The notes beneath the pieces are model-generated. The model was not told the DNA's origin. It made no database searches and saw only the letters and a program-made list of their open reading frames with translations. Positions 6,648 through 15,490 of a stretch of 43,363 nucleotides of DNA are shown here, in pieces. Positions within the stretch are counted from its first letter, which is position 1. Each line of letters starts with the position of its first letter. Position numbers and translations under genes: made by a program. This stretch comes from a bacterium. GTDB taxonomy: Bacteria > Patescibacteriota > Patescibacteriia > SBBB01. The DNA lies in assembly GCA_005239895.1 (NCBI GenBank), contig SBBB01000013.1, forward strand, positions 1-43,363, written 5' to 3'.

Positions 6648-8810
6648 ATGAATCAAAATAATAAAAACACACATAAGTTTAGTAAGCCTGTTTCCAAATT
6701 AAACTTTGATAATTTACACAACGAAACCAAAACTAGCGCGGCAGCTATTATTTGCATCATGTTTAGTTTGCTTTTTATATTAAGTCTTTTAGGGTTTGCT
6801 GGTCGTTTTGGTAAATATATACCTGATATATTTGGCGTGTGGTTAGGTTTGTGTATTTGGGTTATTCCGTTTGGTTTATTAGTGTTAGCGTATATTTTAC
6901 TGAGACATGAAAAATATTCTTCCAATACATCTACCTATTTTGGCGCGGTTTTATTTGTTTTAAGTTTGAGTGTCGCGCTAGATCTATTTTATAATAAAAA
7001 TAATTCTTCTAATATTTTAGAAGTTAGTCAAGCTGGTGGTTATATGGGTTTTATTTTGGCTTATCCAATGCGTGAGTTATTTGGATTTCCAGCCACTATT
7101 ATTATTATAATATCTTTTTTAATCATATCTTTGCTTATAGTATTTAATACAAGTTTAAAATCTTTATTACTAGATAATGTTTTTGTGAATTTATGTAAAC
7201 GACGTTCCAAAAAAGATTTTTCTGATACTAATTTAGAGTATTTTGGTTTAAACTCTGATCAAAAAAACGAGCCGATTTATTCTGTAAAGAAAAAAACAGA
7301 TATTTCTACATTTTATTTTGATAACAAAAAAACCTCGTCGGTTAATCCATTTCAAAATATTTTAGACCCTAAAGAAAATCAAACTGTTACGGTAAAAAAT
7401 GTTCGTTTAAAACAAGAGTTTAGTTTTCCAGTTGATTTATTAGATGCTAGAGAATTTAAGTCTCCAAATATAGATATTGAAACTGGTAAAGCTATTATTG
7501 CTACGACCCTAAGTAATTTTGGTATTCAAGTAGAAATGGGTGTTGCTAGTGTTGGCGCGCGGGTAACTCAATACACTTTAAGACCGGAGAACGGTGTTAA
7601 ATTGTCTCAAATCACAAAACTTTCTAGTGAATTAGCCCTCGCACTATCTAGTCATCCTATTCGCATTGAAGCTCCCATACCCGGACAAGCCTTGGTAGGC
7701 ATAGAAGTGCCCAATCACGCTACTACTATAGTAGGGTTAAAAGAAATGTTAGAGTCTGTGGAGTTTAAAAAACGTAAATCTAATTTGACATTGGTTTTAG
7801 GTCGCGACACAGCTGGCAATATTGTACTAGACGATTTAAGTAGTATGCCCCATTTATTAGTCGCTGGGTCAACTGGGGCTGGTAAAACTGTGTGTTTGCA
7901 TTCATTCATTATTGCTTTGCTTTATCAAAACCCGAAAGAACACTTACGTTTGATTTTAATAGATCCCAAACGCGTTGAAATGTTGATATATAATATGATC
8001 CCCAATTTATTAACTCCGGTTATTATTAGTATTAACGAAGCTACGAATGCTTTGCGTTGGGCGGTGCGTGAAATGGACAAACGATTCAATTTATTGTCTG
8101 AATCCGGAGATGTTAATATAACTTCTTATAACCAACATCACAAAAATGAACCCCTGCCACACTTGGTTATTATTATTGACGAATTAGCTGATCTTATGTT
8201 GCAAGCTGCTTCAGATGTTGAGGCTTCAATTATTAGGTTGACTCAAATGGCTCGGGCGGTTGGAATTCATTTAATTATTGCCACCCAAAGACCATCCGTA
8301 GATATTATTACTGGTTTAATTAAATCTAATATTACATCTCGGGTTGCTTTTTATGTTGCTTCTCAAATAGATTCCCGAACAGTTTTAGATGCTCCGGGTG
8401 CTGAAAAATTATTAGGCAAGGGAGATGTATTGTATATTTCCGCTGGTTTATCTAAACCCAAGAGAATTCAAGCGCCGTTTATTTCTACGGGTGAAATGCA
8501 GAAAGTCGCGGATTATATTAAACTACAAGGAGCTCCGGAATATAATGACGAAGTGGTTAACGTAAAATCAACAGGTTCAGCTGTAAATACTAATGCTTAT
8601 GATGACGACGAGCTTTTAGATGATGCTCGTAAAATTGTGATTCAATCTGGAAAAGCTTCGGCGTCCTTATTGCAACGTCGTTTGAGGGTTGGTTATGCGC
8701 GAGCTGCGCGTTTATTGGATTTACTAGAAGCTGAGGGTATTATTGGTCCGGCTAATGGCGCTAAATCTAGAGAGATTTTTGTGGAGAGCGAACAGGATAA
8801 TGAATTTTAG
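6648..8810 (+). CDS. ftsK: DNA translocase FtsK/SpoIIIE
   Basis: The 720-residue protein pumps chromosomal DNA through the division septum. The N-terminal part has four transmembrane helices (about residues 33-165), a short variable linker, then the alpha and beta motor domains. The Walker A motif is GSTGAGKT at about residues 407-414, and Walker B is VIIIDELADLML at about 508. RLTQMARAVGIHLIIATQRP is the usual signature after it. The C-terminus (last 65 residues, SGKASASLLQRRLRVGYARA) is the gamma winged-helix domain that reads KOPS-type DNA signals. The linker is much shorter than in E. coli. It sits between fba and rnpA. Confidence 0.96.
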   Translation: MNQNNKNTHKFSKPVSKLNFDNLHNETKTSAAAIICIMFSLLFILSLLGFAGRFGKYIPDIFGVWLGLCIWVIPFGLLVLAYILLRHEKYSSNTSTYFGAVLFVLSLSVALDLFYNKNNSSNILEVSQAGGYMGFILAYPMRELFGFPATIIIIISFLIISLLIVFNTSLKSLLLDNVFVNLCKRRSKKDFSDTNLEYFGLNSDQKNEPIYSVKKKTDISTFYFDNKKTSSVNPFQNILDPKENQTVTVKNVRLKQEFSFPVDLLDAREFKSPNIDIETGKAIIATTLSNFGIQVEMGVASVGARVTQYTLRPENGVKLSQITKLSSELALALSSHPIRIEAPIPGQALVGIEVPNHATTIVGLKEMLESVEFKKRKSNLTLVLGRDTAGNIVLDDLSSMPHLLVAGSTGAGKTVCLHSFIIALLYQNPKEHLRLILIDPKRVEMLIYNMIPNLLTPVIISINEATNALRWAVREMDKRFNLLSESGDVNITSYNQHHKNEPLPHLVIIIDELADLMLQAASDVEASIIRLTQMARAVGIHLIIATQRPSVDIITGLIKSNITSRVAFYVASQIDSRTVLDAPGAEKLLGKGDVLYISAGLSKPKRIQAPFISTGEMQKVADYIKLQGAPEYNDEVVNVKSTGSAVNTNAYDDDELLDDARKIVIQSGKASASLLQRRLRVGYARAARLLDLLEAEGIIGPANGAKSREIFVESEQDNEF

Positions 8811-8820
8811 CGTTTAATGT

Positions 8821-9162
8821 ATGTTAAACAAATTAAATCGATTACGAAAAGACAAAGAAATTAAAACAGTGTTTGTTAAGGGGCGGTTTGTTAGTATTAA
8901 ATCTGTACTCGTCAATATCTTGCCAAATGGGCGAGGATATTCTAGATTTACAGTGATTATCAGTAAAAAGGTTATTAAAAAAGCAACGGCTAGAAATTTA
9001 GTGCGTCGCAGAATTACGGAAATTATTCGCTTGCGTTTGGTTAAGATTAAGCCAGGTTTTGATTGTGTGTTAAATGTTAAAGAAAATTTGGTTTCGGTAA
9101 AGTATTTAGAATTGGAACAAATAATTTATAATTTATTTAGTAAAGCTGATCTTTTATGTTAA
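8821..9162 (+). CDS. rnpA: Ribonuclease P protein component
   Basis: This 113-residue basic protein supports the RNase P RNA in 5' tRNA maturation. It starts LNRLRKDKEIKTVFVKGRFV, a usual RnpA N-terminus, and has the conserved RNA-binding block KKATARNLVRRRITEIIR (the RNR motif). It lies 10 bases after ftsK and overlaps yidD by 7 bases. In many bacteria rpmH (ribosomal protein L34) precedes rnpA, but there is no rpmH here; the upstream gene is ftsK. Confidence 0.95.
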   Translation: MLNKLNRLRKDKEIKTVFVKGRFVSIKSVLVNILPNGRGYSRFTVIISKKVIKKATARNLVRRRITEIIRLRLVKIKPGFDCVLNVKENLVSVKYLELEQIIYNLFSKADLLC

Positions 9163-9380
9163 TGCAATTTTTGTTAATTAAGTTAATTAGTTTTTATCAA
9201 AAAACTATTTCACCCGATCATGGTTTTATGTCTTATTTATATCCTTATGGCTATTGTAGGTTTTATCCTAGTTGTTCAGAGCACTGTCGTCGGATGATTA
9301 TAAAGCATGGGGCGTTAAAAGGTGTTGCCATGGGATTATGGAGAGTTGTAAGATGTAACCCGTTTACTAAAAATGATTAA
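9156..9380 (+). CDS. yidD: Membrane protein insertion efficiency factor YidD
   Basis: A 74-residue protein with the YidD pattern: IKLISFYQKTISPDHG, then the cysteine block YCRFYPSCSEHCRRMI, then ALKGVAMGLWRVVRCNPF. YidD is a small membrane-associated protein that helps YidC insert membrane proteins. The start overlaps the end of rnpA by 7 bases and yidC follows after 10 bases, which is the classical rnpA-yidD-yidC order. Confidence 0.95.
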   Translation: MLMQFLLIKLISFYQKTISPDHGFMSYLYPYGYCRFYPSCSEHCRRMIIKHGALKGVAMGLWRVVRCNPFTKND

Positions 9381-9390
9381 TATTTAAAAT

Positions 9391-10101
9391 ATGTCATATT
9401 TATATCAAGTATTGTTTTATGAGCCAACCTTAAACTTGCTAGTATGGTTGTACAATGTTGTTCCGGGTCATGACTTTGGAGTAGCTATTATAATATTAAC
9501 AATTTTAGTTAGGATTTTATTATGGCCTTTGACTTGGAAAACTATTGTTTCTCAGAAAAAAATTACAGCCTTGCAACCAAAAATTGATAAATTAAAACAG
9601 ACTCACAAAAACAATAAAGAGGAATTAGGTCGCGCCATGATGAAATTATATTCCGAAGAAAAAGTTAACCCCTTCACGTCTTGTTTACCAATTTTAATCC
9701 AGTTGCCATTTATGTTTGCCCTTTTTCAGGTTTTTAATAACACTAATCTGTCCAAAGTTGCAACATCTTTGTACGCGTTTATTGAAGCTCCTCAGGTATT
9801 TAACACTTTATCTATGATTGGCGGAGATTTGGTCAAGCCAAATATTTATTTAGCGTTATTAGCAGGCGCATTGCAATTTTGGCAATCTAAACTATCATTG
9901 CCAACTCCTAAAAAAGATCAAAAACCAGGTGAAGTAGATATGCAAGCTATGATGCAAAAACAAATGGTGTATATGGCTCCGGTTTTAACCATTGTATTTG
10001 GAGCAGCCTTGCCTGGAGCATTAGCCTTGCATTGGGCAGTTAGCGCGTTATTAATGTGTGTTCAACAATTATATATTCAAAGAAACTTTAAATCTAATTA
10101 A
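9391..10101 (+). CDS. yidC: Membrane protein insertase YidC/OxaA
   Basis: This 236-residue protein has the five-helix core of the short, Gram-positive-type YidC without the large periplasmic domain of proteobacteria. FGVAIIILTILVRILLWPLT carries the conserved Arg within the membrane groove. It is followed by the cytoplasmic coiled hairpin (QPKIDKLKQTHKNNKEELGR), then NPFTSCLPILIQLPFMFALF and the C-terminal helices. It inserts membrane proteins with or without the Sec channel. Its neighbours rnpA and yidD confirm the call; a penicillin-binding protein gene starts 5 bases later. Confidence 0.95.
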   Translation: MSYLYQVLFYEPTLNLLVWLYNVVPGHDFGVAIIILTILVRILLWPLTWKTIVSQKKITALQPKIDKLKQTHKNNKEELGRAMMKLYSEEKVNPFTSCLPILIQLPFMFALFQVFNNTNLSKVATSLYAFIEAPQVFNTLSMIGGDLVKPNIYLALLAGALQFWQSKLSLPTPKKDQKPGEVDMQAMMQKQMVYMAPVLTIVFGAALPGALALHWAVSALLMCVQQLYIQRNFKSN

Positions 10102-10106
10102 AGCTT

Positions 10107-12614
10107 ATGCATAGCCGACCCAAGGTTAATCAACCCAAAAGATCCTATCACAAAAAACACGGTTATACGTTTTTGTTTTTTAAGCATGTATTTTTATTAA
10201 TTTTAATGTTGATTCTAGTTGGTACGATTATTTTAGTTTTAGTATTAGCTTGGTTGTCTAGAGGATTGCCTGATCCCAATCAACTGAGCGATCGGGCTGT
10301 TTCGGAAAGCGCTAAAATTTACGATCGAACTGGTCAAACTCTTTTATATGAAGTTGCTGAAAATGTTAAAAGGACTAAAATATCTTTAGCTCAGGTGCCT
10401 GACCATGTTAAATGGGCTACAATTGTTACGGAAGATAAAAATTTCTATAAACATCCGGGGTTTAGTATAAAAAGTATGTTTCGCTCTTTGTATGTTAATG
10501 TTTTGACGCGAAGCAAAGAACAGGGCGGTTCAACTATTACTCAACAATTAATAAAAAATACTCTTTTAACCAGAGAAAAAACTTATGCGCGTAAATTAAA
10601 AGAACTAATGGTGTCCTATATTTTGGAAAAGAAATTTACCAAAGATCAAATTTTAGAAATGTATTTTAATGAAGTGTCTTACGGATCAAATATATATGGA
10701 ATTGAAGCTGCGAGCCAATCTTATTTTGGTAAAAACACTAAAGATTTAACTGTAGCCGAAGGTGCTATACTAGCAGCGCTTCCTAAGGCCCCCAGTTATT
10801 ATTCTCCGTTTAATAGTAATCGCGAAAGACTTATTACTAGGCAACATTATGTTTTGAGGCAATTATTTGAAAATGGATATATTAATGAAGGAGCACTGGA
10901 AGAAGCCAAAACCCAACAACTCAATTTTAAAATTAGAAAAGATAAAATTATTGCTCCTCATTTTGTGATGTATGTTAGAGAATTAATTAGCAATAAATAT
11001 AATAACCAAGAACTATCGGAGAGCGGTTTAAATATTTATACTAGTTTAGATTTGACTAAACAGAAAATAGCCGAAGAAGCTATTGCGAAATTTAGCGTTA
11101 TTAATTCTAAAAAATATAAAGCTGGGAATGCCGCGTTGGTGGCGTTAGATCCTCAGACGGGCGATGTTTTGTCTATGGTTGGTTCGGTTGATTTTTTTGA
11201 TAATAAAAATGATGGCAATGTAAATGTGGCTTTGCAATTAAGACAACCGGGATCATCTTTTAAGCCTATTGTTTATGCTGTGGCATTTGAAAGAGGTTTT
11301 ACGCCCGAAACAGTTTTATGGGATGTGAATACAATTTTTAAAACCGACCTTAAAGATTATGAACCTAAAAATTACGATGAACAAGAACACGGCCCGGTTA
11401 GTATGCGCAAAGCTTTGGCGGGATCTTTAAATATTGCCAGTGTTAAAACTTTATATTTAGCTGGAATTAACAATGTTTTAGATTTAGCGGAAAGAATGGG
11501 ATATACATCTTTTAAAGATCGAAGTCGATTTGGTTTGTCTTTAGTTTTAGGAGGTGGTGAAGTTAAATTACTAGAGCACACTAGTGCTTTTGGGGTTTTT
11601 GCCACGGAAGGTGTTTTAGCTAAACCAAGGCCTATACTTTATATTAAAGACAAAAATGGCAAGGTAGTTAATTTTGAGGTTGAAAAAAGAACTGTGTTAA
11701 GCAATCAGACTAGCCATAAAATAAATAGTATTTTAGCAGACAATAATGCTCGTAGTTATATTTTTGGACCTCAAAGTAAATTGAAAATAGAAGGGCGTAA
11801 CGTGGCTGTTAAAACTGGAACTACAAATGAATGGCGTGACGGCTGGACAATTGGGTATACGCCATCTTTAGTCGCGGGAGTATGGGTTGGTAATAATGAT
11901 AATAAGCCTATGGTTAAAAAAGCCGATGGTGTTTATGTGGCGGCTCCAATTTGGAATGAATTTATGACTAAAGCCCTGGCTGGCAAAGAAGTTGAAAAAT
12001 TTACGGATTATCAGCCAGTTACAAATTTAGCCCTTCACCCAATTTTAAGGGGAGAAAAAGGGGTGGTTTCTATAATAAAAATAGATAAATTTTCTCAGAA
12101 ATTAGCGACAGAGCTTACACCACTAAGCTCCATTATTGAAACACCGGTTCAAGAAATTCATACTATTTTAAGATATATAGATCTTAAAAACCCAACCAGT
12201 TCTATTCCTCCAGCTGACTATCGTCAAGATAAAAATTATCAATCATGGGAAGATGGTATTAGTAAATATTTAGAATCATCGGGTTATATTCAACCCAATA
12301 TACCATTAGAAACAGATGATCTGCACATTGAAAGCAACAGACCCATTATGGCAATTTTATCTCCAGTTGATAATCAAACCATCACAAACAAACAAATTAA
12401 CGTTGAATTACTTGCTACAGCTAGCCGTGGTATAAGTACGGTTGAGTATTACATTGATGAAAAGTTGGTTCGTAGTGATAATACAGTTCCACAATTAGTT
12501 GTTTTAGATTTACAAAATATACAAAACGGTTTTCACTCTTTAATGGTGCGTGTTTCGGATGATATTGGAAATACTCAAGAATCTAGGATAGACTTTAATT
12601 TGTTAGTAAAATAA
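10107..12614 (+). CDS. Class A penicillin-binding protein with Ig-like tail
   Basis: The 835-residue bifunctional enzyme polymerises and cross-links peptidoglycan outside the membrane. A single transmembrane helix at about residues 24-50 is followed by the GT51 glycosyltransferase domain: VTEDKNFYKHPGF with catalytic E109, GGSTITQQLIKN, and KELMVSYILEKKFTKDQILE. The transpeptidase domain has SSFK (S383, K386), SLN in AGSLNIAS, and KTGTT (569-573). After about residue 745 there is an added beta-sandwich (PIMAILSPVDNQTI to the end) resembling bacterial Ig-like domains, perhaps for wall binding. It lies between yidC and trmD in the operon. Confidence 0.93.
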   Translation: MHSRPKVNQPKRSYHKKHGYTFLFFKHVFLLILMLILVGTIILVLVLAWLSRGLPDPNQLSDRAVSESAKIYDRTGQTLLYEVAENVKRTKISLAQVPDHVKWATIVTEDKNFYKHPGFSIKSMFRSLYVNVLTRSKEQGGSTITQQLIKNTLLTREKTYARKLKELMVSYILEKKFTKDQILEMYFNEVSYGSNIYGIEAASQSYFGKNTKDLTVAEGAILAALPKAPSYYSPFNSNRERLITRQHYVLRQLFENGYINEGALEEAKTQQLNFKIRKDKIIAPHFVMYVRELISNKYNNQELSESGLNIYTSLDLTKQKIAEEAIAKFSVINSKKYKAGNAALVALDPQTGDVLSMVGSVDFFDNKNDGNVNVALQLRQPGSSFKPIVYAVAFERGFTPETVLWDVNTIFKTDLKDYEPKNYDEQEHGPVSMRKALAGSLNIASVKTLYLAGINNVLDLAERMGYTSFKDRSRFGLSLVLGGGEVKLLEHTSAFGVFATEGVLAKPRPILYIKDKNGKVVNFEVEKRTVLSNQTSHKINSILADNNARSYIFGPQSKLKIEGRNVAVKTGTTNEWRDGWTIGYTPSLVAGVWVGNNDNKPMVKKADGVYVAAPIWNEFMTKALAGKEVEKFTDYQPVTNLALHPILRGEKGVVSIIKIDKFSQKLATELTPLSSIIETPVQEIHTILRYIDLKNPTSSIPPADYRQDKNYQSWEDGISKYLESSGYIQPNIPLETDDLHIESNRPIMAILSPVDNQTITNKQINVELLATASRGISTVEYYIDEKLVRSDNTVPQLVVLDLQNIQNGFHSLMVRVSDDIGNTQESRIDFNLLVK

Positions 12615-12623
12615 TAAATTAGT

Positions 12624-13289
12624 ATGTTGCAGATTGATATTTTAAGTATTTTTCCGAAGATTTTTGATTCGTATTTTCAGGAAAGTATTATAAAAACCGC
12701 CCAACAAAAAAAAATTCTTAATATTAAAGTTCATAATTTTAGAGACTATAGCGCAGACAAACATAAAACTGTAGATCAAAAACCGTATGGTGGAGGAACA
12801 GGAATGGTTTTAATGGCTGAGCCAATTTTGAAAAATGTCGCGTGGATAATAAAAAATAAAAAATCAACCAAGCGAAAAATAATTATTTTGTCAGCGCGAG
12901 GCAAACAGTTTACGCAAAGTCAAGCTATTAAATTATCTAAATATGATAACTTAATATTGATTAGTGGGCGTTATGAAGGTATAGATGATCGGGTTCGCAA
13001 AATTTTGAAAGCGGAAGAAATATCTCTAGGACCTTATGTTTTAATGGATGGTGATTGCGCGATTATGACTATTATTTCAGCTGTTACACGTTTGCTTCCT
13101 GGGGCGATTAAAGCTGAAGCTTTAAAAAATGAATCTCATTCAGATGTTTTTTTAAAAGAACATCCTCAGTATACTAGGCCCGAAATTATAGTATGGAAAA
13201 ATAAAAAATATAGAGTTCCTAAAGTCTTGCTTTCCGGTAATCACGTTAAAATTAAAGACTGGCAGAAAAAAATGAGTAAAATTGTATAA
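12624..13289 (+). CDS. trmD: tRNA (guanine-37-N1)-methyltransferase
   Basis: This 221-residue SPOUT-family enzyme methylates G37 next to the anticodon and so prevents frameshifting. It begins IDILSIFPKIFDSYFQESII and has KPYGGGTGMVLMAEP, the trefoil-knot segment LISGRYEGIDDRV, and AVTRLLPGAI, all diagnostic of TrmD. Between these, GPYVLMDGDCAIMTI replaces the more usual GDYVLTGGE-like segment, a modest divergence near the cofactor site. It is the last gene of the fba-trmD operon, starting 9 bases after the penicillin-binding protein. A long hairpin (13334-13360) follows. Confidence 0.93.
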   Translation: MLQIDILSIFPKIFDSYFQESIIKTAQQKKILNIKVHNFRDYSADKHKTVDQKPYGGGTGMVLMAEPILKNVAWIIKNKKSTKRKIIILSARGKQFTQSQAIKLSKYDNLILISGRYEGIDDRVRKILKAEEISLGPYVLMDGDCAIMTIISAVTRLLPGAIKAEALKNESHSDVFLKEHPQYTRPEIIVWKNKKYRVPKVLLSGNHVKIKDWQKKMSKIV

Positions 13290-13333
13290 TCACTGCAATG
13301 GTTTGTTTTTTCGAGCTTATATTTAGCTTCATT

Positions 13334-13360
13334 ATGTTTGGCGGTCCGACCGCCAAACAT
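13334..13360. terminator. 12-bp perfect hairpin after trmD
   Basis: ATGTTTGGCGGT (13334-13345) and ACCGCCAAACAT (13349-13360) form a perfect 12-bp stem around CCG. It lies between convergent trmD and aroB and could serve both strands. A clear T-tract is missing. A hairpin of the same length and the same outer ends occurs after tRNA-His (33786-33812). Confidence 0.55.
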
Positions 13361-13445
13361 TGATTATCGGCCTAGGTTTATCTGTTTATGATAATTTATA
13401 TCGTTATGGCTTTTCGCGATCGTGAGAGGTTATAACATATTATTT

Positions 13446-13522
13446 TTATTTTAAACAACCTACAACAATTTTAGTATCAACCGGGATGGCTACTTTTTTA
13501 CCTTCAGTGTAAATTAGTCCGA
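13446..13522 (-). other. Displaced C-terminal end of AroB
   Basis: Downstream of the annotated aroB stop, the neighbouring frame reads IGLIYTEGKKVAIPVDTKIV and then ends at TAA (13446-13448). Joined to the preceding LPKK it gives LPKKIG, the usual AroB C-terminus. The shift falls on a run of six A's on the coding strand (T-run at 13523-13528). One more base there would restore about 24 residues. Confidence 0.55.
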
Positions 13523-14515
13523 TTTTTTAGGCAAAATAAAATATAGTTTGTCATCCATTACTTTTTTATCACGTTTCATTATTTCTATTAATTTTTGAGG
13601 TTTAAATTTTAGTACGCGAGCAAATCCCAATTTTTTAATTAAATTATTTTGGCGTTCTAGGTTCGTTTTATTAAAAATACCCAGATGATTGGCAATTTTT
13701 CCTTCATATACCATTCCTAGCGCTACAGCTTCGCCGTGCTGAACTTTGTGTTTACTTATAATTTCCATGGCGTGGCCAATAGTATGACCATAATTCAAAA
13801 TTTTTCTAAATTCTTTTTCGTGTTCATCTTTTTGCACAACTGAAACCTTTATTTTGACAGTTTGTAGGATAATTTTTTCATAAAATTCTAGACTATTTTC
13901 TTGAATATTATTTTCTAAATATTGAAATAATTGTTCATCTTTTATAATAGCGCATTTTATAATTTCAGCCAGTCCGTTTTTGATTTCTTTATCAGGCAGC
14001 GTGAGTAAGGTTTGAGGATCAATCAAAACCGCGAGGGGTTGATAAATTCTTCCAATTAAATTTTTTCCTTCAACAATATTAACCCCAGTTTTTCCACCTA
14101 TACTACTATCCACCTGTGCTAAAAGAGTTGTAGGAATTTGTATATAACGAATACCGCGTTTATATATAGAAGCCACAAATCCAGCCAGATCTCCAATCAC
14201 TCCTCCACCCAAAGCCAAAATTGTGGCGTTTTTATCAATTTGCATACGCGCTAAGCTTCGTATAATATGTTCAGCGATGGATAAGTTTTTTGAAGACTCC
14301 CCGGATGGAATTGAAAGTAGTTTCACGGGTAATTTTTGACACTTAAGATTTTTAATGAGTTTTTCTCCAAATAATTTTTTAGTGTTTGTATCCGCAATAA
14401 TAATGTATTTATTGTTTTTAAAATTACGGAAGTTAAAATTTTCTAGTAAACCATTTCCAATTTGGATGTCATAACTTTTTTCTTGTAAACACATTTTTAT
14501 TTTTTTGGTATTCAT
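13514..14515 (-). CDS. aroB: 3-dehydroquinate synthase
   Basis: AroB converts DAHP to 3-dehydroquinate, the second step of the shikimate pathway, using NAD and a divalent metal. Visible are SGESSKN, the glycine-rich GGGVIGDLAGFVAS (from residue 103 counted from this start), IPTTLLAQVDSSIGGKTGVN, NGLAEIIKCA with a metal Glu, and ILNYGHTIGHAME with metal His residues. The frame is open up to an ATG at 14572, but that extension encodes an inverted-repeat element. The ATG at 14515 at the repeat edge fits the family length better. The last about 24 residues appear frame-shifted (13446-13522). No other shikimate gene is in the window. Confidence 0.88.
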   Translation of the reverse strand: MNTKKIKMCLQEKSYDIQIGNGLLENFNFRNFKNNKYIIIADTNTKKLFGEKLIKNLKCQKLPVKLLSIPSGESSKNLSIAEHIIRSLARMQIDKNATILALGGGVIGDLAGFVASIYKRGIRYIQIPTTLLAQVDSSIGGKTGVNIVEGKNLIGRIYQPLAVLIDPQTLLTLPDKEIKNGLAEIIKCAIIKDEQLFQYLENNIQENSLEFYEKIILQTVKIKVSVVQKDEHEKEFRKILNYGHTIGHAMEIISKHKVQHGEAVALGMVYEGKIANHLGIFNKTNLERQNNLIKKLGFARVLKFKPQKLIEIMKRDKKVMDDKLYFILPKKSD

Positions 14516-14630
14516 CCCGTTAGAAGCAGGTCTATTTAAAAGTTTTAAACCATCCATTAATCTTTTGTGCATATTTATTAATTAAATATTTTTTAATTTA
14601 GACCTAAAATGCAAGCTTCTAAACGGGATT
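14513..14630. repeat. Inverted-repeat element, copy 1
   Basis: The left arm CATCCCGTTAGAAGC (14513-14527) is matched by GCTTCTAAACGGGAT (14615-14629), its reverse complement apart from one extra base. A second block, AGGTCTA (14529-14535), is repeated in inverse as TAGACCT (14599-14605). The outer end contains the probable aroB start codon. About 118 bp long. Confidence 0.65.
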
Positions 14631-14689
14631 CATAAATTTATTTTAAAGCCTTATTTAAATTATATCTAATTATAGATAAAAAGATAACA

Positions 14690-15259
14690 GTGAGATTGGT
14701 AACTGTCTTAAGATACCGAAAAAACAATACTCCGCAAGTTGAAGTAGATCTGTTGGCTTTTAAACAATGGATATCTTTTATAGGTATGAATGAAGGAGAG
14801 TTGCCTCCTGGTGGATTAGTCTTTGTTTTAACAGATCAAGAACAATTTCATCATACCACTGATGAGTTAGTGCGTGGCATAACTCAAGAATATCTTACTA
14901 ATGATAAAGAAAAAAAGTTTACGGTTTCGGTTATTGTAGGAGTAGGAGGTCCAGTCTCTACTAAAAATGTTCTAATGGATTCGTATCAGAACCCTGAAAA
15001 CCATTTAAATATGGTTTTCATCACTGAATTGTGTAATGTTATGTATACCAAACTTACTGAAGTCCAGAAAGACATATTTTGTATGTCAGTTGGGCTAACC
15101 GCAGGCGCAGCTTACAATAAGATCAAATATAACGACTACCATAAACAAATTCAAAATATACAGGCTTTAGACCATAAACCTTTGCGCATATTTGATGCAC
15201 CTAGTTATGAAAATGTAAAAGCCAATGTTGTTTACGGACCAATTCTTAGATTCAAGTGA
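14690..15259 (+). CDS. Hypothetical protein, 189 aa
   Basis: I do not recognise this soluble protein. It begins at GTG 14690 (MRLVTVLRYRKN...) with no strong ribosome binding site. It contains short strands and loops (GGLVFVLTDQEQF, FTVSVIVGVGGPV, NMVFITELCNVMY) that suggest an alpha/beta fold, but there is no signal peptide or membrane helix. It is the only gene between the two inverted-repeat elements at 14513-14630 and 15370-15490 and might be carried by them. A good hairpin terminator follows at 15277-15308. Confidence 0.7.
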   Translation: MRLVTVLRYRKNNTPQVEVDLLAFKQWISFIGMNEGELPPGGLVFVLTDQEQFHHTTDELVRGITQEYLTNDKEKKFTVSVIVGVGGPVSTKNVLMDSYQNPENHLNMVFITELCNVMYTKLTEVQKDIFCMSVGLTAGAAYNKIKYNDYHKQIQNIQALDHKPLRIFDAPSYENVKANVVYGPILRFK

Positions 15260-15276
15260 TAAAATTATTAAAAATC

Positions 15277-15308
15277 AACCCCCGTTTCGTAACCAAGAAG
15301 CGGGGTTT
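15277..15308 (+). terminator. Rho-independent-like terminator
   Basis: AACCCC at 15277-15282 pairs with GGGGTT at 15302-15307, with additional partly paired bases towards the loop (CCGTTTC with GAAGCGG, one bulge). TTTAGTGTATTAATTATT follows. It closes the gene at 14690. Confidence 0.6.
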
Positions 15309-15369
15309 AGTGTATTAATTATTCTAAGAAATTGTAAATAAAGCTTAAATTTATTATAATTAAAATATG

Positions 15370-15490
15370 CATCCCGTTAGAAATCGCGGGCGCGTTTAGG
15401 CAGATATATACTTGCTATTATAAAAGATTTTATTTAAATATTAATATATAGGATATTGATTTTTGTCCGCGTCCTATTTCTAACGGGATG
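15370..15490. repeat. Inverted-repeat element, copy 2
   Basis: CATCCCGTTAGAAAT (15370-15384) has an exact inverse, ATTTCTAACGGGATG, at 15476-15490, giving a 121-bp element with perfect 15-bp ends. Further inside, GGCGCG and CCGCGTCC continue a weaker symmetry. The right end contains the ATG of the xre gene. The ends are the same family as the element at 14513-14630. I see no clear target-site duplication. Confidence 0.7.

Noticed and set aside
8810-8821. rpmH (ribosomal protein L34) expected before rnpA
   Set aside because: Only 10 bases separate ftsK and rnpA, so there is no room for rpmH here.
14513-14572. Longer aroB start at 14572
   Set aside because: The additional 19 residues are encoded by the inverted-repeat element and do not fit the family N-terminus; the ATG at 14515 is preferred.
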